Source: Larix sibirica (lineage: Eukaryota; Streptophyta; Pinopsida; Pinales; Pinaceae). Taken from it: 10,068 nucleotides of DNA. The stretch spans positions 67,137-77,204 of the forward strand of contig NWUY0300024468.1 of NCBI GenBank assembly GCA_004151065.3, in the 5' to 3' direction. Positions 7,833-10,068 of this stretch are shown in pieces. The translations under genes were made by a program, and so were the position numbers. The notes under the pieces are model-generated. The model was not told the origin of the DNA. It worked only from the letters and a program-made list of their open reading frames with translations, and did not search any database. Within the stretch, counting starts at the first letter, position 1. Each line of letters opens with the position of its first letter.

Positions 7833-7900
7833 TAGTGCTTCTGTGTTTTTTCCTGTCTTGGGTTTCCACATAATTCTTGGTGTTTATGTGTGTGAATGAT

Positions 7901-9380
7901 TGATGTGTGTTAATTTTATATTATGTTTCTATTCATAGTAATACTATACTCATGATGATTCGTTAATACATGATGGTTAATTTAGTCTGGTGTGCACCTA
8001 ATGTATGTATATGAGGATATTTGGCATGGTTGCATTATATGGAAATTGGGAAATCTCGGTAGATTTTTTGAAGCTATAAGATGTTGATTGTTGTAGGTTT
8101 AAGACACTCCCCTTTGCTATTGCAGAAACCCAGTTCGTGCAGTTCCCATAGGTACCTCGGGTGAGACGTCACTTGCTTGCAGGTGATGCCGAAAGGGACG
8201 GTATATTGGGATTTGTTGGTGAATAGTTAGTGGACCTGGGTCAAAGTATAGATAAGCCAACAAATTTTCCAAATTCTTATATTTTAGCCATAGAAATCAT
8301 CATTGAGTGTGTTTTTTATTATTCCCTAAATGACAAAGAAATTGAATTTTGCATGGAATCATAGTTTTCTTCCAACTCATTTAGGAATATTTTGGGAATT
8401 TTGATTTTCTTGAGAGTGTTTTTATAAAATAAAATATTGTATTTCTTTCACTGGAATTATCTCATGAAAATCATAAAGAATTGTTTGCTTTGGTTACAAT
8501 AATTTCATTAAAATGTTGTTTCTTAAAATTTTGAAAGGTTATGCTTGATTTTTCTTTCTTTTCGAAACTTGTTTATGGTCAAGTAACTGTTTAAAAGGAT
8601 TTAGTGGTATTTCCCTTTTATAAGTAGTATATTTTATATCTATTTTCAATTGAGAACATAAAATTTTGACACTTCCACATCCCTCTGAGTAACAACAACC
8701 ATTAAAATGAACGCTTAATCTAAAATTTACTAGACCTTTATTTTATAGGGTTCACAAACTAGTGTAGGTGTAGAAGTCTTGGATTAGGGTGATAGGAAAC
8801 ACTTTAAGGATTTATGAAATTTAAAAAATAGGTGTTAGACATAGGATAGCGAAAATACAATTTTCGTATAGATGTGGCTAGGAATCTCCTCTCAAACAAG
8901 AGTCAAATATGAGGTCGTGTGAGGTTAAGTTGTAGAGATTACCCTCCAATACTTAATCGAGCATTCGTGGATTTTTCATGTATGAGGCTTTCATTTGTAC
9001 CAAATTGGGACCTCTGTAGTGCCGATACTCTTGAAGCTTCTGTCTTAGCTACCCTTCCCATACTTACAATCCTGACCGTTGACTATTCCCCCAGATGTCG
9101 AATGTGAATTGGTAACCTTAGTTGCTTTTCCTAGGGACCACCTAGGTGACTGCAGGGGGATTCCTACACTACCTGAGGAAAACATTGCACTAAATTATCA
9201 GTACCCTTAGAGAGTGTCCCATACCTTTCTAGGATATTTGCACCAAGAAGGGATATTAGAAGAGGTCTTGGTAACTACTTCTCATACCTTGTTTTTTGGT
9301 CACGAGACTTAATCAACCCGTGCCAATTTTTGAAAGGTCCTTATTTTCTTATGTTTCTCCTTTTAGAATTTTTTAGTGGT
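7901..9380. other. Noncoding, AT-rich region with no supported gene
   Basis: All six frames are short. About 8090-8230 is less AT-rich (a GGTACCTCGGGTGAGACGTC segment at 8151) and may be the end of the LTR or another repeat. About 8260-8700 is strongly AT-rich. About 8900-9380 is more balanced and contains two CCTAGG sites 11 bases apart (9130-9135, 9141-9146). It may be the LTR or 5' leader of the element whose reading frame begins at 9436, but I found no tRNA-type primer-binding site. Confidence 0.4.
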
Positions 9381-9435
9381 GTGATTTTTGTACTTAGTCA
9401 TCCTTATAGATTTATTAAATTTTGAATTGGAATTA

Positions 9436-10068
9436 ATGGATAAGGTTCCTACTGACACCAACCAAGGGACCCTTGTTCAAGGAGATCCTTGTGATTTTCC
9501 ATTTTTTGGGAACATTGGTGCTCCCTTGTTGGCTACCTTGAATCTTCCTAGATTCACCTTGGGGATACTGGTTTGTTTGTTTTCCACTTTAAATGTCTTG
9601 AATGCTCTTGATGCATTTCAAGTAAGCACTATATATCAAGGGCATAAAAACACTTTTCTTTCTTCACCAGTAACATATTCTCCTCCTCCTTCTACCTCAT
9701 GTGGTGAAAGCATTAATATTGGTAGCCAAGAATCTAAAAGGAATAGGAAGAGAAAGAATAGGAAGAAGATGCAAAGATGAGGGGGAAACTCCTCAGCCTC
9801 TAGAGGTCATGTTAGGGGAAACCCCCTAGCCACTGGAGGTCATGTTGGGGCCACTCATCCGATCATTGCAAGTCATACTTGAAACCCACAACCAACCAAT
9901 AAAGGTTATGATGGGGGCACTCACCCAGTCACTGCAAGTAATACTAGAAACATGCAATCAACCTATGGAGGTTATGTTGGGAGAAAATTTTTAGTCACTG
10001 CAATAAATATTGAAAGTATGTCATCAACCATTGCGATTCATGTTGAGGACATGTCATTGATCACTGCT
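9436..10068 (+). pseudogene. Gag-like or repetitive-protein reading frame, 3' partial
   Basis: The first ATG of this frame is at 9436. The open frame begins at a TTG at 9388 but that is not a usual plant start. It reads MDKVPTDTNQGTLVQGDPCD, then FPFFGNIGAPLLATLNLPRF, FSTLNVLNALDAFQVSTIYQ, then a Ser/Pro stretch (LSSPVTYSPPPSTS), a basic stretch (SKRNRKRKNRKKMQR at about 9733-9777), and TGA 9778-9780. The same frame continues beyond the stop as an 11-residue repeat array to the window edge, with one more TGA at 9880-9882. Both stops can be one change from Arg codons. I do not recognise a named domain. The layout (leader, Ser/Pro, basic, Gly/His/Ser/Thr repeats) would suit the N-terminal part of a plant retroelement gag. 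It could instead be a host repetitive protein. Confidence 0.45.
9781..10068 (+). repeat. 33-bp tandem repeat array (11-residue units), at least 8.7 copies
   Basis: Units begin every 33 bases from 9781 with no insertion or deletion. Translated in the upstream frame they read GGNSSASRGHV, RGNPLATGGHV, GATHPIIASHT, then a unit opening with a stop (NPQPTNKGYD), GGTHPVTASNT, RNMQSTYGGYV, GRKFLVTAINI, ESMSSTIAIHV and the partial EDMSLITA. The commonest ending is Ser/Gly-His/Tyr-Val/Thr. From the third unit on, odd units carry TCAyTGCa and even units carry CAACCwAT-like sequence, so the true period there is 66 bases. The array continues past the right edge. Confidence 0.92.

Larger units (their letters stand above)
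1..7900 (+). mobile_element. Decayed Ty3/gypsy-type LTR retrotransposon, 5' end missing
   Basis: One plus-strand unit carries, in order, protease-like, gag-like, RT, RNase H, integrase, an extra long ORF, and LTR-like sequence. Integrase lying after RNase H is the Ty3/gypsy order (Ty1/copia has it before RT). The 5' LTR, primer-binding site and protease active site would lie left of the window. The right edge is a guess: an LTR-like promoter and poly(A) signal are visible, but with no second LTR to compare I cannot place its end. Stops and frameshifts throughout show an old, dead copy. An extra ORF between integrase and the 3' LTR is known in some Tat-lineage plant elements, which is my preferred placement. 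Confidence 0.85.
7343..7900 (+). repeat. Probable 3' LTR (boundaries not fixed)
   Basis: The stretch follows the last element ORF and a G-rich run, has no coding potential, and holds a TATA box, then about 240 bases later an AATAAG signal and a T-rich tract (CTGTGTTTTTTCCTGTC, from 7841). This TATA to poly(A) layout is what an LTR with U3-R-U5 shows. A possible start is TGTTGGGGG at 7348; a second candidate G-run is GCGGGGGGC at 7559. No terminal CA or target duplication could be matched because the other LTR is outside the window. Confidence 0.4.

Noticed and set aside
8919-9107. Plus-strand open frame of 62 codons
   Set aside because: It starts at a non-ATG codon, has no recognised motif and no supporting neighbours in the same frame. 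It might be a fragment of a repeat, so it is left as noncoding.
9781-10068. 33-bp periodic array as a CRISPR
   Set aside because: There are no conserved repeats separated by unique spacers; the units are contiguous, diverged and in frame with an upstream coding sequence.

Overview
The window looks like nuclear DNA of a land plant. It is AT-rich, has no long intact gene, and most of it is a decayed LTR retrotransposon of the Ty3/gypsy type on the plus strand. The type of integrase and the accessory reading frames remind me of large elements in seed plants, possibly conifers. That lineage guess is from memory and is weak. I see no bacterial operon, tRNA, rRNA or CRISPR array.

Positions 1 to about 4066 hold a broken polyprotein read in several frames: the end of a retropepsin-like region (about 100-570), a gag-like region (582-1259), reverse transcriptase (about 1263-2240), RNase H (2241-2630), a tether, integrase with zinc-finger remnant (about 2914-3600), and the integrase C-terminal tail (to 4066). 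I count 24 in-frame stops (14 TAG, 5 TGA, 5 TAA) and five frame changes (near 570-581, 1937-1986, 2217-2219, 2625-2633, 3982-3988). One is caused by a visible 25-bp tandem duplication. Catalytic residues are lost in RT and integrase, so this copy cannot encode a working element.

After a roughly 500-base spacer comes a second long decayed reading frame (about 4575-7320) on the same strand. I do not recognise it as a known enzyme. It has a disordered head, a W/L-rich globular part with an ITGLPTHGLDP motif, a basic NLS-like patch, and a long coiled-coil tail. Its position between integrase and a presumed 3' LTR suggests an accessory ORF of the same element. A perfect 8-bp hairpin sits just after its last stop, followed by a G-run and LTR-like sequence with a TATATATAT box (7580-7588) and an AATAAG signal (about 7825).

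From about 7900 to 9380 the sequence is AT-rich with no gene I can support. At 9436 a third reading frame starts and runs off the window. It encodes a Ser/Pro-rich then Lys/Arg-rich stretch followed by nine copies of an exact 33-bp (11-residue) tandem repeat. The repeats alternate in two types, giving a 66-bp higher-order unit. It is probably the N-terminal gag-like part of a second retroelement or of another repetitive gene, and has two in-frame TGA stops.
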